This document shows positions 63,850 to 64,000 of a stretch of DNA of 64,000 bases, piece by piece (position 1 is the first letter of the stretch; the number at the start of each line of letters is the position of its first letter). The DNA is from Clostridia bacterium. GTDB lineage: Bacteria; Bacillota; Clostridia; Caldicoprobacterales; Caldicoprobacteraceae. Where the stretch lies: positions 1 through 64,000 of the forward strand of contig PKRC01000009.1 in NCBI GenBank assembly GCA_017577715.1. The letters are read 5' to 3'. The notes under the pieces are model-generated. The model worked only from the letters and a program-made list of their open reading frames with translations, made no database searches and was not told where the DNA came from. The position numbers were made by a program, and so were the translations under genes.

Positions 63850-64000
63850 CGAACCACCTCTACAAACAAAGTTTCCAAAGTTGGTTCCATAACTTCGAAC
63901 TTCAACGGCACAAGACGCTTTTGCGATAACACACTCAGTAGAAAATGACCATCCATATTGCGATCAGTCAGAAACACCCTCACGGTGGTTCCATCGCGTG
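63846..64000 (-). CDS. ABC transporter ATPase, C-terminal part (cut by window edge)
   Basis: The last 51 codons of a reading frame that enters from the right edge. It ends VMEPTLETLFVEVVR, a common ending of BcrA-type ATPases. The motifs for ATP binding lie outside the window. Its TGA overlaps the permease start codon, so the two form one operon. Confidence 0.75.
   Translation of the reverse strand, partial: RDGTTVRVFLTDRNMDGHFLLSVLSQKRLVPLKFEVMEPTLETLFVEVVR

Overview
The window looks like a chromosomal segment of an anaerobic, endospore-forming, low-to-moderate GC member of the Clostridia. The evidence is a GerA/GerC/GerB-type germination operon, a CotA-like laccase, a DegS/DegU pair, a DUF1540 protein, a SCIFF-type radical SAM maturase, and a GH120 beta-xylosidase of the kind known from thermophilic plant-degrading Clostridia. 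The genus cannot be fixed from sequence reading alone.

Layout. 0-3.2 kb: the end of an IS66-type remnant and an ABC exporter operon (ATPase with a one-base frameshift, two permeases, a coupled 35-codon ORF). 3.2-5.9 kb: an IS30-family element beside the 5' stub of a second IS30-type transposase, a 49-bp near-perfect palindrome, clustered short repeats and a decayed duplicated block. This whole stretch abuts the 3' end of a tRNA-Leu gene. 5.9-6.5 kb: four tRNA genes (Phe-Gly-Cys-Leu) with a clear promoter and terminator. 6.5-12.98 kb: a histidine operon hisZ-G-D-C-B-A-IE that lacks hisH and hisF. 13-15.8 kb: an ABC exporter and a divergent HisJ-type histidinol phosphatase. 15.8-22.4 kb: an F1Fo ATP synthase operon atpI-B-E-F-[HA]-G-D-C in which no separate delta gene exists and the C-terminal domain of delta is fused in frame to the N-terminus of alpha. 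22.5-36.9 kb: housekeeping and storage genes, including cyanophycin synthetase and cyanophycinase, DegSU, 5-formyl-THF cycloligase, alanine racemase, glycerate kinase, a SCIFF-type maturase without its precursor peptide, and a ROK glucokinase. 37-41.2 kb: the germination operon. 41.2-45.3 kb: a DUF3006/MBL pair and a TrpXYZ-like ABC importer with an attenuator-like leader. 45.5-46.9 kb: an ABC ATPase with a chimeric partner gene. 47-48.6 kb: the laccase. 48.6-53.3 kb: a decay zone with an FtsX-type pseudogene, a truncated aminopeptidase P, a frameshifted cupin regulator and small gene stubs. 53.3-60.2 kb: two MATE transporters, a truncated DUF554 protein, a chemoreceptor and a nitroreductase. 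60.6-62.6 kb: the GH120 beta-xylosidase. 63-64 kb: an ABC-2 permease and the end of its ATPase, running off the window.

Functionally the window couples amino-acid synthesis and nitrogen storage (his genes, cyanophycin, tryptophan-like import), energy conversion (ATP synthase) and sporulation or germination. The most unusual signal is the delta-alpha fusion, which would put three delta C-terminal domains on each F1 instead of one and lacks the delta N-terminal domain altogether. Next come the clean loss of both IGP-synthase genes from an otherwise intact his operon, and the RBS-sequestering hairpin ahead of the importer. All functional assignments rest on reading motifs and gene order; no database search was run.
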